64,000 nt of DNA from Pseudomonas sp. Teo4 (lineage in GTDB: Bacteria > Pseudomonadota > Gammaproteobacteria > Pseudomonadales > Pseudomonadaceae), in assembly GCF_034387475.1 (NCBI RefSeq), contig NZ_JAXCIL010000001.1, forward strand, positions 2,666,001-2,730,000, written 5' to 3'. The translations under genes were made by a program, and so were the position numbers. Below, in pieces: positions 10,068-18,477 of the stretch. The notes below the pieces were generated by a model. It searched no databases. It was not told the origin of the DNA and saw only the letters and a program-made list of their open reading frames with translations. Numbering within the stretch: position 1 is the stretch's first letter; every line of letters begins with the position of its first letter.

Positions 10068-10505
10068 GTGAAAACAGCCGTAGAGGTCGCACAACAGTTT
10101 TTTGAAAGATACGGTGCACATGACCTGAATGGCATGATCGCATGCTTTTCTACCGAGGGGCAGATCGAATACCTCCCCATGCAGCTGTCGGGGCCTGCAA
10201 GCGCGGCGGGGGTTGGTGTGTGGTCCACTTTGATCGATGCTTTTCCTGACCTGAGTAACGAGATAACCAGCACTTACTTCGATGCGCACGCCAGCGCAGC
10301 GGTCATTGAAGTCACCATCAGCGGCACCCAGGCAAAGGATGCATTCGGAATTGCCAATCGGGGCCAGCACTTCAAGCTACCCCATGTCTTTATCGTGAAG
10401 ACGTATGACAGCGGGCTCATTTATTCGATGAAGGCCTATTGGGACAACCAACAACTGATCGAGTCCCTCACTCGCAGCAGCACCGCCTGTAACGATAAGG
10501 CATAG
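10068..10505 (+). CDS. NTF2/SnoaL-like protein
   Basis: 145 residues from a GTG at 10068 with CGAGGTG just upstream. The opening helix (VEVAQQFFERYGAHDLNGMIACFS) and the following beta-strands fit the NTF2-like fold used by SnoaL polyketide cyclases, ketosteroid isomerases and many small hydratases or binding proteins. The specific reaction cannot be read from the sequence. It stands alone 82 bp before the DJ-1 gene and is divergent from the LysR regulator, suggesting a shared stress or detoxification regulon. Confidence 0.75.
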   Translation: MKTAVEVAQQFFERYGAHDLNGMIACFSTEGQIEYLPMQLSGPASAAGVGVWSTLIDAFPDLSNEITSTYFDAHASAAVIEVTISGTQAKDAFGIANRGQHFKLPHVFIVKTYDSGLIYSMKAYWDNQQLIESLTRSSTACNDKA

Positions 10506-10587
10506 CCCCACCGGATAAGGACATCCCTACCGAGTTGGCCCCGTCAGGGGCTGCAAGATTACCTGCAACCTGAAAAATAGGTGTCAC

Positions 10588-11271
10588 ATGAAAAAGAAAG
10601 TATTAGTGGTACTGACAAGTGTACCCAAATACCCAAACCTGGACCGTGCTACAGGTCTTTGGCTGGGCGAAGCCGTGCACTTCGTGAAGAAAATGGAAGC
10701 CGCAGGGTATCAAGTTGACTATGTCAGCCCGAAAGGCGGTTATACCCCGATTGATCCGCACAGTTTGGCAATGGCGGATGCAACCGATTGGCAATGGTAT
10801 CAGGACGCTGCATTCATGGCGCGACTTGGCGCTACTTCCAAGCCTGAACAAATCAATCCGGATGACTACTCGGTTATTTATTATGCCGGCGGTCACGGAG
10901 TGGTCTGGGACTTCCCCGACAACGAGGCATTGCAGGGTATCAGTCGGCGCATCTATGAGAATGGCGGTATCGTTTCGTCGGTCTGCCATGGCGCGGTGGG
11001 TTTGCTGAACATCAAGCTTTCCGACGGTTCGTTGCTTATCAAAGGCAAGGAAGTCACTGGCTTCTCCAATGAAGAGGAACGCCTGGCGGAGCTGGACAAG
11101 TATGTCCCTTACCTGACCGAAGATGAGATGGTAAAGCGCGGAGCCATTTACAAAAAAGCCGCCGAACCCTGGCACGCCTTTGCTGTGACTGATCAACGGG
11201 TCGTCACCGGACAGAACCCTGCATCCGGTGGCCCCGTCGCCGAACAGGTTCTTCAGGTGCTGGCCAACTAG
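10588..11271 (+). CDS. DJ-1/PfpI family protein (Hsp31-like, class I glutamine-amidotransferase fold)
   Basis: 227 residues. The nucleophile elbow is VSSVCHGAVG with Cys133-His134, and Glu28 in WLGEA is placed like the conserved glutamate that polarises the DJ-1 cysteine. The long insertion and GGHGVVWDF loop fit the Hsp31/glyoxalase-III-type branch rather than small DJ-1. Known members are cofactor-free glyoxalases or chaperones acting on methylglyoxal damage. It precedes a decarboxylase-family protein and a small monooxygenase-fold protein, so a carbonyl-detoxification theme is possible (inference). Confidence 0.85.
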   Translation: MKKKVLVVLTSVPKYPNLDRATGLWLGEAVHFVKKMEAAGYQVDYVSPKGGYTPIDPHSLAMADATDWQWYQDAAFMARLGATSKPEQINPDDYSVIYYAGGHGVVWDFPDNEALQGISRRIYENGGIVSSVCHGAVGLLNIKLSDGSLLIKGKEVTGFSNEEERLAELDKYVPYLTEDEMVKRGAIYKKAAEPWHAFAVTDQRVVTGQNPASGGPVAEQVLQVLAN

Positions 11272-11406
11272 CTGGCGCCTGCCTGGCTGCTCATTTCACC
11301 TCCACGCAAGGTCGTGAGCAGCCATATCCACTTCAGGCTGGCAGTGTATGTGCCCATAAAACCTGAACATCATGACCTGTTCATCTGCACGCCAGGAGAA
11401 ACGGCA

Positions 11407-12321
11407 ATGAGCTGTCCTATCGATATTTCCCGTAGAAAAATGCTCTTGGCATCCGGTATTGGGCTTGCGGCACTCTCGACGTCATCCCTGGCCAGAACGC
11501 TCGGTGGTTCGCCGAATGCTAGCCTCAGCAGCGGAGGGCTCTATTTGCCAAACTCTCCCGCTGAAGGCGTGCTTACTTCTGATGCAGTCAGGCAGCGGGC
11601 ATATGCGATGCCGCTGATTTCGCCAGCTTACGCGCAACCTCCCAGCTGGTTCCTGGATCGCCCTTCGCTGACCATCAGCTACCGGACCGACATCGAGGCG
11701 GCGCGCGCGATGGTGCCGGAACCGCTGGTGGTAAAAGACCCGATCGTCAGCTTGTCGTTTCTTTGGATGGTTGCGCCTGGAATCGGCGATTACTACGAAT
11801 TCGCCCAGAGCATTTCCTGCTTTCTGGGTGATGAAGCCGTCAGTTACAGGCCACTGATGGTGGCCGAGAACATGACGGCAATCATGCTCGGGCGCGAGGT
11901 TTGGGGGCTACCGAAAAAGTTCGGCCACCCACATATTGGCGCCAACAATGAATCGTACGTCGGGACACTTGAATATGATGGCTCATTGGTTGCCCGGGCG
12001 AGCATGGCCTATAAATTCAAAGCAGTCGACTTGGCAGAAGCCACAAAGTCGATGCAGGTACCTGGCGTGGTGCTGAAGATCATTCCAGACGTGGATGGCA
12101 AGACGCCTCGTATCGCCGAACTGGTGAGATTCGAATATTCCACCGTTGAACTTAAAGAGGCTTGGACGGGTGCCGCCAGCCTTGAACTGTTCGATCATGA
12201 GGCAGTTCCCGTTTCCGCCTTGCCGGTACGAGAGATTGTTTCCGTACGGCATACATTGGGGAACTTCGAGCTGGCACCAGGCAAGGTGGTTCACGACTAC
12301 CTGAACCCGAACAAACCCTGA
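11407..12321 (+). CDS. Acetoacetate-decarboxylase-family protein with a Tat signal
   Basis: 304 residues from ATG 11407 (AGGAG nine bases upstream). Residues 1-30 form a twin-arginine signal: SRRKMLL at 8-14, then a hydrophobic stretch ending near SSLARTL. The mature part matches the acetoacetate decarboxylase fold: REVWGLPKK places Lys170-Lys171 where ADC has its Schiff-base Lys115-Lys116, with Glu164 alongside. ADC decarboxylates acetoacetate to acetone, but many homologues are aldolase/dehydratases. The predicted export of a folded protein to the periplasm is unusual for this family, and the true substrate is unknown. Confidence 0.8.
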   Translation: MSCPIDISRRKMLLASGIGLAALSTSSLARTLGGSPNASLSSGGLYLPNSPAEGVLTSDAVRQRAYAMPLISPAYAQPPSWFLDRPSLTISYRTDIEAARAMVPEPLVVKDPIVSLSFLWMVAPGIGDYYEFAQSISCFLGDEAVSYRPLMVAENMTAIMLGREVWGLPKKFGHPHIGANNESYVGTLEYDGSLVARASMAYKFKAVDLAEATKSMQVPGVVLKIIPDVDGKTPRIAELVRFEYSTVELKEAWTGAASLELFDHEAVPVSALPVREIVSVRHTLGNFELAPGKVVHDYLNPNKP

Positions 12322-12388
12322 GAAAAACTGCACTGTTGAAGCGGAGTAGACCTCTGCTTTGTTTCAGTCTGCAAATGGAGCGTCCACC

Positions 12389-12685
12389 GTGCAAGCCACA
12401 CTGTACACCCTCGCCAAATTCAAGGTGAAAGACGACTCACTACCAGAGGTCATCGGCATATTGACAGCGCTCACACGTGAAACCAGAAGAGAACCAGGCT
12501 GTATAGAGTACGGTTATTTCCAGGACTTGGAAGACTCTTCGCAATTCACCTCTTTTGAAGCATGGGAAAGCGAAGAAGCGGAAGCCAGACACTGGGCGTC
12601 CGCACACCTGAAATCCGCCCTCTCAAACATTGAAAACTTGCTCGTGGAAAGCCCGATAGTTAACAAGTACCGCAAAACATGCTGA
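12389..12685 (+). CDS. Antibiotic-biosynthesis-monooxygenase (ABM) domain protein
   Basis: 98 residues from a GTG at 12389 with GGAG eight bases upstream. Single ABM/YgiN-like ferredoxin-fold domain: opening strand LYTLAKFKVK, the ETRREPGCIEYGYFQDLEDS segment and FTSFEAWESEEA typical of the family. Such proteins are small cofactor-independent quinol or anthrone oxygenases, or haem-degrading relatives. It follows the ADC-family gene by 67 bp in the same direction and is probably co-expressed. Confidence 0.82.
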   Translation: MQATLYTLAKFKVKDDSLPEVIGILTALTRETRREPGCIEYGYFQDLEDSSQFTSFEAWESEEAEARHWASAHLKSALSNIENLLVESPIVNKYRKTC

Positions 12686-12693
12686 ACGGCCCT

Positions 12694-13488
12694 TCAGGAG
12701 TGCTGCACTCCCCCTGCCCCCGAGAACAAGGCAAACAGCTGACTGCGAAAATTGATCCCAAGCCGCTCGAATGCCCGATTGCGGTAGGTCTTCACCGTAC
12801 TTTCCTTGATGTTCAGGTCGGCGGCGATGCCGGCATGGGTCATCCCCCGCAGCAACCGACAGCAGATGTTCAATTCCTGGGTGGTGAGGTCTGGGCATCG
12901 TTGCAGCAACTGCTGGTAGTGATCATCGGTGCGGTTCAAACCGATCAGCGCCAGGTGACCACGCAATAGCTGCAGCAACGCAGGGCTCAGCGCCTCGCAC
13001 ATCTGCAATTCACGTTCGCTGAAAAAGCCCTGGTCGCGGTGCCGATAGAGGTTGAACAGCACCGGGCGTTGCTGCTCATCGAGGTACAGGCTCGATAACC
13101 GTTCGATCATGTCGTTGCGCTGGTAGATCGCCTCGCGGTACGGCATGAAGCGGATGTCCTGGGCCAGCAAGTGGCCAACCTGCCCTGGGGCGGCGCGCAA
13201 GGGTTCGAACAACGGGTCGTGTTGGTAGTAGCGCTCGATATAGGCCTGACCGCAGCGCAGCACCAGGCTGGCGTCCGGGTGGCGAGTGCCGGCCGCCAGC
13301 AGCTGTGGCCGCTCGCCGGCCATGCGCAACACAGAAAAGTGCTGACAATCCGCCCACTGCCCCAGGCAATCGAGCAAGGCGCCAGGAAAACCAGGCGTAC
13401 CCAGGGTACAGGCCAGCTCGCTGAAGTGGCGGATGTCAGGCGGCAAGGCCGTGGTCTGCGGTGTACTGAGACGGATCATGGCGGTCAT
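12694..13488 (-). CDS. LuxR-family transcriptional regulator (divergent from the Rieske operon)
   Basis: 264 residues from ATG 13488. The C-terminal GerE-type helix-turn-helix is clear (LTTQELNICCRLLRGMTHAGIAADLNIKESTVKTYRNRAFERLG, about 205-248). The N-terminal 180 residues are not a response-regulator receiver or an obvious acyl-homoserine-lactone domain and resemble the GAF-less sensory domains of stand-alone catabolic LuxR proteins. It is divergent from the oxygenase operon and should control it in response to the aromatic substrate. Confidence 0.85.
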   Translation of the reverse strand: MTAMIRLSTPQTTALPPDIRHFSELACTLGTPGFPGALLDCLGQWADCQHFSVLRMAGERPQLLAAGTRHPDASLVLRCGQAYIERYYQHDPLFEPLRAAPGQVGHLLAQDIRFMPYREAIYQRNDMIERLSSLYLDEQQRPVLFNLYRHRDQGFFSERELQMCEALSPALLQLLRGHLALIGLNRTDDHYQQLLQRCPDLTTQELNICCRLLRGMTHAGIAADLNIKESTVKTYRNRAFERLGINFRSQLFALFSGAGGVQHS

Positions 13489-13541
13489 CGGCTGATTATT
13501 GTTGTTATGGGCTCGGGCGGCGTTTGCAGCACGCCCACATA

Positions 13542-13555
13542 GTTAACTTGTTAAC
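13542..13555. promoter_or_regulatory. Candidate operator in the LuxR/oxygenase divergent promoter
   Basis: GTTAAC-TT-GTTAAC, two copies of a self-palindromic hexamer separated by 2 bp, lies between the divergent starts 13488 and 13656. Recognition by the LuxR protein is inferred from position only. Confidence 0.4.
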
Positions 13556-13655
13556 AACCAGTCTGACTTCAATCCCTCGTCTTGTCCACCTCACGGAGGA
13601 CAGCCCCAGCGCACGGCCGTCCGTAAGCTGGAGCCCACAACAACAAAGACCGGAA

Positions 13656-14612
13656 ATGCCCATGGACCTCCACCCTCTGAACCTGCGCGTGACCCACTAC
13701 GCCGCGCAAGCCAAGGACGTCGTGCTGATTGAACTGCGAGCAGTCGATGGTCGGTCGCTGCCACCATTCAGCGCTGGGGCGCACCTGGAAATCCTCGTTC
13801 CGGGCAACCTGCCCCGCCACTACTCGCTGCTCAATGCACCCGATGAGCGTGAGCGCTACGTGATCGCCGTGGGCCTGGCACCCGAGAGCCGCGGTGGCTC
13901 ACGTTACCTGCATCAGCAGCTGCGCCTGGGCGACACCCTCGCCTGCAGCCTGCCACGCAACCATTTCCCGCTGAACGAGCAGCTGGAGCGGTACTGCCTG
14001 GTGGCTGGCGGCATCGGCATTACTCCGATCCTGGCGATGCTGCGCTGGTGCCAGGCCAACGGCAAGGACTGGCGCCTGGTGTACAGCGCCCGCAATCGCC
14101 AGCGCGCCGCGTTCTACGAGACCCTGTGCGAGCTGGACCCTGTGCGGGTGCGGATGCACTTCGACGACGAGGCTGGCGGGCATCTGGATACCGCTCAACT
14201 GCTCGACTCCCTGCGCGACGGCGAGCACCTGTATGCCTGTGGGCCGGCGCCGATGCTCGATGCCCTGCAAGGCGCCGCCGGGCCGCGTGCCGAGCGCCTG
14301 CATATCGAGCGCTTCGGCGCCGCCCCCGTCAGCACCGCCAGCGACACAGGCTTCACCGTGCACCTGCAACGCAGCGACCGCAGCCTCTGGGTGGCCCCTG
14401 ACCAAAGCATCCTCGAAGCCCTCGAGGCCCACGATATCCAGCTGCCGTTCTCGTGCCGCTCCGGCATCTGCGGCAGTTGCGAAACCACCGTCTGCGCCGG
14501 GGTTCCAGACCACCGCGACTTGATCCTTTCGGATGCCGAGAAGGCCGACGGACGCAGCCTGATGATCTGCGTCTCGCGTGCCCTTGGCGACAGCCTGGTG
14601 CTGGACCTCTGA
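13656..14612 (+). CDS. VanB-like oxidoreductase (FMN reductase plus 2Fe-2S ferredoxin)
   Basis: 318 residues from ATG 13656 (13662 also possible). Domains: FMN-binding barrel with RHYSLLN (about 49-55), NAD domain with VAGGIGITPILAM (about 108-120) and YACGPAPML, then a C-terminal plant-type ferredoxin whose cluster cysteines are CRSGICGSC plus a distal MICVSRA cysteine. It passes electrons from NAD(P)H to the Rieske oxygenase encoded next, forming a class IA two-component oxygenase. First gene of an oxygenase-porin-permease operon. Confidence 0.92.
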   Translation: MPMDLHPLNLRVTHYAAQAKDVVLIELRAVDGRSLPPFSAGAHLEILVPGNLPRHYSLLNAPDERERYVIAVGLAPESRGGSRYLHQQLRLGDTLACSLPRNHFPLNEQLERYCLVAGGIGITPILAMLRWCQANGKDWRLVYSARNRQRAAFYETLCELDPVRVRMHFDDEAGGHLDTAQLLDSLRDGEHLYACGPAPMLDALQGAAGPRAERLHIERFGAAPVSTASDTGFTVHLQRSDRSLWVAPDQSILEALEAHDIQLPFSCRSGICGSCETTVCAGVPDHRDLILSDAEKADGRSLMICVSRALGDSLVLDL

Positions 14613-14644
14613 ACCGCCACAACTTTTCATGAAGGAGCCTTCCG

Positions 14645-15754
14645 ATGTCACTGCCAACCAGCCATCTCATCGCCCATGCCCGCAAGGCCAGCGAACCCAT
14701 GGCCAACCGCGAGACACCGTTCATCTACAACGAGTGGTATGTCGCCGCCTTTGACGAAGAAGTGGGCCGCCACTTGCTGGCCCGCCGCCTGCTCGACCGT
14801 CGAGTGGTGATGTACCGCACCGAAGCGGGCGAACCGATAGCACTGGAGGATCGCTGCGCACACCGCTCGTTCCCGCTCTCGCGCAGCCACCTGGAAGGCG
14901 ACACCATCGTCTGTGGCTACCATGGCTTTCGCTACGACCAGTCCGGCGACCTGACCGAGGTTCCCTCGCAGAAAAACTGCCCGCGAGGCATTGGCGTACG
15001 CCGTTATCCCCTGGTTCGCCAAGGGCCGCTGCTGTGGATCTGGCTGGGTGAGGAAGCCCTCGCCGATGCGACGCGGATTCCACATCAACCGTGGATCGAA
15101 GACCCGGCCTGGGCCTGCACCTCCGGCTATTTCCATCACCCAGGCAACTACGTCAGCCTGCATGAAAACCTCATGGACCTGACGCACCTGAGCTTTCTGC
15201 ACGCCAACACCATCGGCACCCCGGACTATGCCAGCGCGCCGTACAAGCTCGACCTCAAGGAAGGCCACTACACCCTGATTCGCGAAGTGGTCCCCACGAC
15301 GCTGTCTCCCGTATGGGGCAAGACCACCGGGCTCGACGGCTGCGCCAGCGCGGCACGCATCGCTACTTCGGAGTTTCTCTCGCCGGGCTTGCACCGGGTC
15401 AGCGTGACGTTCTACGACAGCGCGCAGCCGATCGAACAGCGCCAGCAGTTCCACATTCGCACCGCGCATATTCTGACGCCGGAAACCGCCAACAGCCTGC
15501 ACTACTTCATCGTCCACGGCCGCGACTTCGCGCAACAGGACGAAGCCCTCGGCGAGTTCATGCATGAGCAGTTGTTCGCCGCCTTCAACGAGGATGTCGA
15601 GGGCCTTGGGGCGCTGGAGGATGCGCTCGACGACCGCGACGAACACCACTACGAAATTTCCGTGGCCAGTGACGCACCGGCTGTTGCCACGCGCATCTAC
15701 CTGAAAAAACGCGCCGACGCAGAACGCCAGCAATACGAGCGCCAGGTCGGCTGA
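14645..15754 (+). CDS. VanA-like Rieske non-haem iron oxygenase, terminal subunit
   Basis: 369 residues from ATG 14645 with AGGAG upstream. The Rieske cluster ligands are Cys71-X-His73 and Cys90-X2-His93. The mononuclear iron site is Asp178-X2-His181-X4-His186 (DLTHLSFLH). This is the layout of vanillate O-demethylase and related alpha-only oxygenases that demethylate or hydroxylate aromatic acids. The usual vanA-vanB order is inverted here (reductase first). Vanillate is possible, but no GntR-type VanR is present and the regulator is LuxR-type, so another methoxylated or carboxylated aromatic is as likely. Confidence 0.9.
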   Translation: MSLPTSHLIAHARKASEPMANRETPFIYNEWYVAAFDEEVGRHLLARRLLDRRVVMYRTEAGEPIALEDRCAHRSFPLSRSHLEGDTIVCGYHGFRYDQSGDLTEVPSQKNCPRGIGVRRYPLVRQGPLLWIWLGEEALADATRIPHQPWIEDPAWACTSGYFHHPGNYVSLHENLMDLTHLSFLHANTIGTPDYASAPYKLDLKEGHYTLIREVVPTTLSPVWGKTTGLDGCASAARIATSEFLSPGLHRVSVTFYDSAQPIEQRQQFHIRTAHILTPETANSLHYFIVHGRDFAQQDEALGEFMHEQLFAAFNEDVEGLGALEDALDDRDEHHYEISVASDAPAVATRIYLKKRADAERQQYERQVG

Positions 15755-15802
15755 CACCGCTGGCCCAACCGCCGTCCATAACAACAACAAAAGGGACATC
15801 AC

Positions 15803-17053
15803 ATGTTCAAGCCTGAACCGGGTATCACCTGCCTGCGCCTGGCGCTGGCGGCAGGGCTGGCCTTGCCCCTGCTGGCCCGCGCCGACTTCGTCGACGACAG
15901 CCAGGGCAGCCTGGAGTTGCGCAACTTCTACCAGAACCGGGATTTTCGCCAGACCGGCGCCGCCAAATCGCAAGTCGGCAACTGGTCGCAGGCCTTCATG
16001 CTGCGGATGCAGTCGGGCTTCACCGAAGGCCCCGTCGGTTTCGGCCTCGACTACCTGGGCCTGCTGGGGGTCAAGCTCGACTCCGGGCGCGGCCGCAGCG
16101 GGGACGGCACCCTGCCCTTCGGTGCGCAGTCGGGCAGGCCGGTGGACGACTTCAGCCACATGGGTGTCACCGGCAAAGTGCGGGTGTCGAAGACCCGCCT
16201 GGATGTCGGCATCCTGACCCCAACCCTGCCCGTGGTCTTTCGCGATGACATGCGGCTGATGCCGCAGACGTTCGACGGGGCGCTGGTCGAATCGCGGGAA
16301 ATCGACCGACTGACCCTGACCGCCGGGCAACTCTGGCGCTCACGCACCCGCGAGTCCTCAGGCAGCGATCGCATGTACCTGGCCGGGCGCAGCGCCGACT
16401 TCGACAGCGGCGCCTTCGATGTGCTGGGCGCGAGCTACGACGTTGGCCATGGCCTGGTCGCCAGCGTCTTTCGCGGCGAACTGCACGACGTCTACCGGCA
16501 AGACTTCTACGGCCTGGTGCACACGCTGCCACTGGCGACGGGCATGTCGCTGCTCACCGACATGCGCTACTTCGACAGCAACAGCGCCGGCACCGCCAAA
16601 GCCGGGAGCGTCGACAACCGCAACTTCAACATGATGAGCACCCTGACCCTGGGCGCGCACAAGGTGGGGGTGGGCTACCAGCGCATGTACGGCAACGATG
16701 CCTTCCCCACCCTGAACGGCTACACCCCGCCCTACACCGTCAACCTGGTCACGATCGGCACCTTCACCAGCGCCGAAGAGGTCTCCTGGCAGGCCCGTTA
16801 CGACTACAACTTCGCGGCACTGGGCCTCCCCGGCCTGAGCTTCATGACGCGCTACGTGCGTGGCGATGACATTCGCACCAGCACGGGTAGCGGCCATGAA
16901 TGGGAGCGTGACACCGACCTCACCTATGTCATTCAGAGCGGTGCTTTACAGGGCCTGGCCGTGCGTTGGCGAAACGCCGCCTACCGCTCCAGCTACGCCA
17001 GCGACATGGACGAGAACCGCCTGATCCTCAGCTACACCCTGAAACTCTGGTGA
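15803..17053 (+). CDS. OprD-family outer-membrane porin
   Basis: 416 residues with a cleavable signal (LALAAGLALPLLARA, to about 27). The mature protein opens with DFVDDSQGSLELRNFYQNRDFR, the typical OprD start, and ends with alternating-hydrophobicity strands and a terminal aromatic (SYTLKLW), the BAM-recognition signature of beta-barrels. OprD/OpdK proteins are substrate-specific channels for amino acids or aromatic acids. Placed between the oxygenase and an MFS carrier, it probably admits the aromatic substrate. Confidence 0.92.
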   Translation: MFKPEPGITCLRLALAAGLALPLLARADFVDDSQGSLELRNFYQNRDFRQTGAAKSQVGNWSQAFMLRMQSGFTEGPVGFGLDYLGLLGVKLDSGRGRSGDGTLPFGAQSGRPVDDFSHMGVTGKVRVSKTRLDVGILTPTLPVVFRDDMRLMPQTFDGALVESREIDRLTLTAGQLWRSRTRESSGSDRMYLAGRSADFDSGAFDVLGASYDVGHGLVASVFRGELHDVYRQDFYGLVHTLPLATGMSLLTDMRYFDSNSAGTAKAGSVDNRNFNMMSTLTLGAHKVGVGYQRMYGNDAFPTLNGYTPPYTVNLVTIGTFTSAEEVSWQARYDYNFAALGLPGLSFMTRYVRGDDIRTSTGSGHEWERDTDLTYVIQSGALQGLAVRWRNAAYRSSYASDMDENRLILSYTLKLW

Positions 17054-17085
17054 TCCCCTTCACGCCTGCCCTTCGAGGTATACCC

Positions 17086-18387
17086 ATGAGCCAGACCTAC
17101 GAATCCCTGCAACTCGCGCAGAACCACGCCAGCACCCATCGCCAGATCGCCTGGCGGATGATGCCACTGCTGCTGATCAGCTACGTCTTCGCCCACCTGG
17201 ACCGCATCAACATCGGCTTCGCCAAACTGCAGATGAGTGCCGACCTGCAGTTCTCCGACACCGTTTATGGCCTGGGCGCCGGCCTGTTCTTCGTCGCCTA
17301 TGCGATGTTCGGCGTGCCCGCCAACCTGATTCTCGACAAGCTCGGACCACGCCGCTGGATCGCCCTGATGATGGTGACCTGGGGGCTGTTGTCCAGCGGC
17401 ATGCTGCTGATCGAAAGCGCCCACGGTTTCTACGCCCTGCGCTTTGGCCTGGGCGTGGCCGAAGCCGGCTTCTTCCCAGGCATTCTGGTCTACCTCTACC
17501 GCTGGTTCCCGGCCGGGCGCAGGGCGTCTATCACTGCGCTGTTCACCATTGCCGTGCCCATGGCCGGCGTGGTCGGTGGGCCGGTGTCGGGGTGGATTCT
17601 GGAACACATGCAAGGCACCGCCGGGCTGCGCGGCTGGCAGTGGATGTTCCTCATCGAAGGCCTGCCAGTGGTGGCGCTGGGCTTGGTGATACTGGCGCGG
17701 CTGGATGACCGGATCGAGGATGCTCGCTGGCTCAGCGACGAGCAGAAGCAGGCGCTGCGCGAAGCGCTGGCCGGCGAAGAGGCGCGCAAGCAGATCAATT
17801 CCTGGCGCGGCATCTTCGGCAATGGCCAGGTCTGGTTGCTGGTGGCGATCTATTTCGCCGTCATGCTGGCGGTCAATACCCTGGCGTTCTGGATGCCTGC
17901 GCTGATCCATGGTTCGGGCATTGCCCACGACAGCCAGGTCGGCTTGCTCAGTGCCCTGCCCTACCTGGCAGGCTGCTTCTTCATGATTGCCGTGGGCCGC
18001 TCCTCTGACCACCACAAGGAGCGCCGCTGGCACCTGAGCGTGCCGATCCTGATGTGCGCACTGGGCTTGACGCTGACGGGCCTGCAACCGCAGTCTCCAA
18101 CGCTGGTCATGACCGGGCTGGCCATTGCTGGCATGGGCGCCAGCAGCGCGTTGCCGATGTTCTGGCAGCTGCCGCCGGCCTACCTGGCCGGCCCGATCCT
18201 GGCTCCAGGAATTGCCCTGGTCAGCTCGCTGGGCAGCGTCGCGGCCTTCGTCGCACCCTACTTGATCGGCTGGATGCGTGATAACACCAACAGCGCAAGC
18301 CTTGCCCTCTACCTGTTGTCGCTGGCGATCGCGCTGGGCGCACTGCTGGTGCTGCGTACCCCGGCGGCAGTGGTCAATCCCCGCTGA
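17086..18387 (+). CDS. MFS permease, anion:cation symporter type
   Basis: 433 residues from ATG 17086. Twelve predicted helices, an amphipathic N-terminus, the motif RINIGFAKLQM in helix 1 and GPRRWIALMMVTWG in the loop 2-3 region, matching the ACS family (tartrate, phthalate, hydroxyphenylacetate carriers). Inner-membrane uptake partner for the preceding porin and oxygenase. It ends 90 bp before the convergent GMC gene. Confidence 0.9.
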   Translation: MSQTYESLQLAQNHASTHRQIAWRMMPLLLISYVFAHLDRINIGFAKLQMSADLQFSDTVYGLGAGLFFVAYAMFGVPANLILDKLGPRRWIALMMVTWGLLSSGMLLIESAHGFYALRFGLGVAEAGFFPGILVYLYRWFPAGRRASITALFTIAVPMAGVVGGPVSGWILEHMQGTAGLRGWQWMFLIEGLPVVALGLVILARLDDRIEDARWLSDEQKQALREALAGEEARKQINSWRGIFGNGQVWLLVAIYFAVMLAVNTLAFWMPALIHGSGIAHDSQVGLLSALPYLAGCFFMIAVGRSSDHHKERRWHLSVPILMCALGLTLTGLQPQSPTLVMTGLAIAGMGASSALPMFWQLPPAYLAGPILAPGIALVSSLGSVAAFVAPYLIGWMRDNTNSASLALYLLSLAIALGALLVLRTPAAVVNPR

Positions 18388-18477
18388 CGAAGTCGATCCT
18401 GAGCGACTGAAGCTACAGGCCGCGCACCCGGTCACAGTGCGCGGCAACACAATCAACAGCGCACAGGACTGTCTGAA

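Noticed and set aside
11167..11183. TGGCAC...TTGCT resembling a sigma-54 promoter
   Set aside because: Inside the DJ-1 coding sequence and with spacing one base short (four instead of five).
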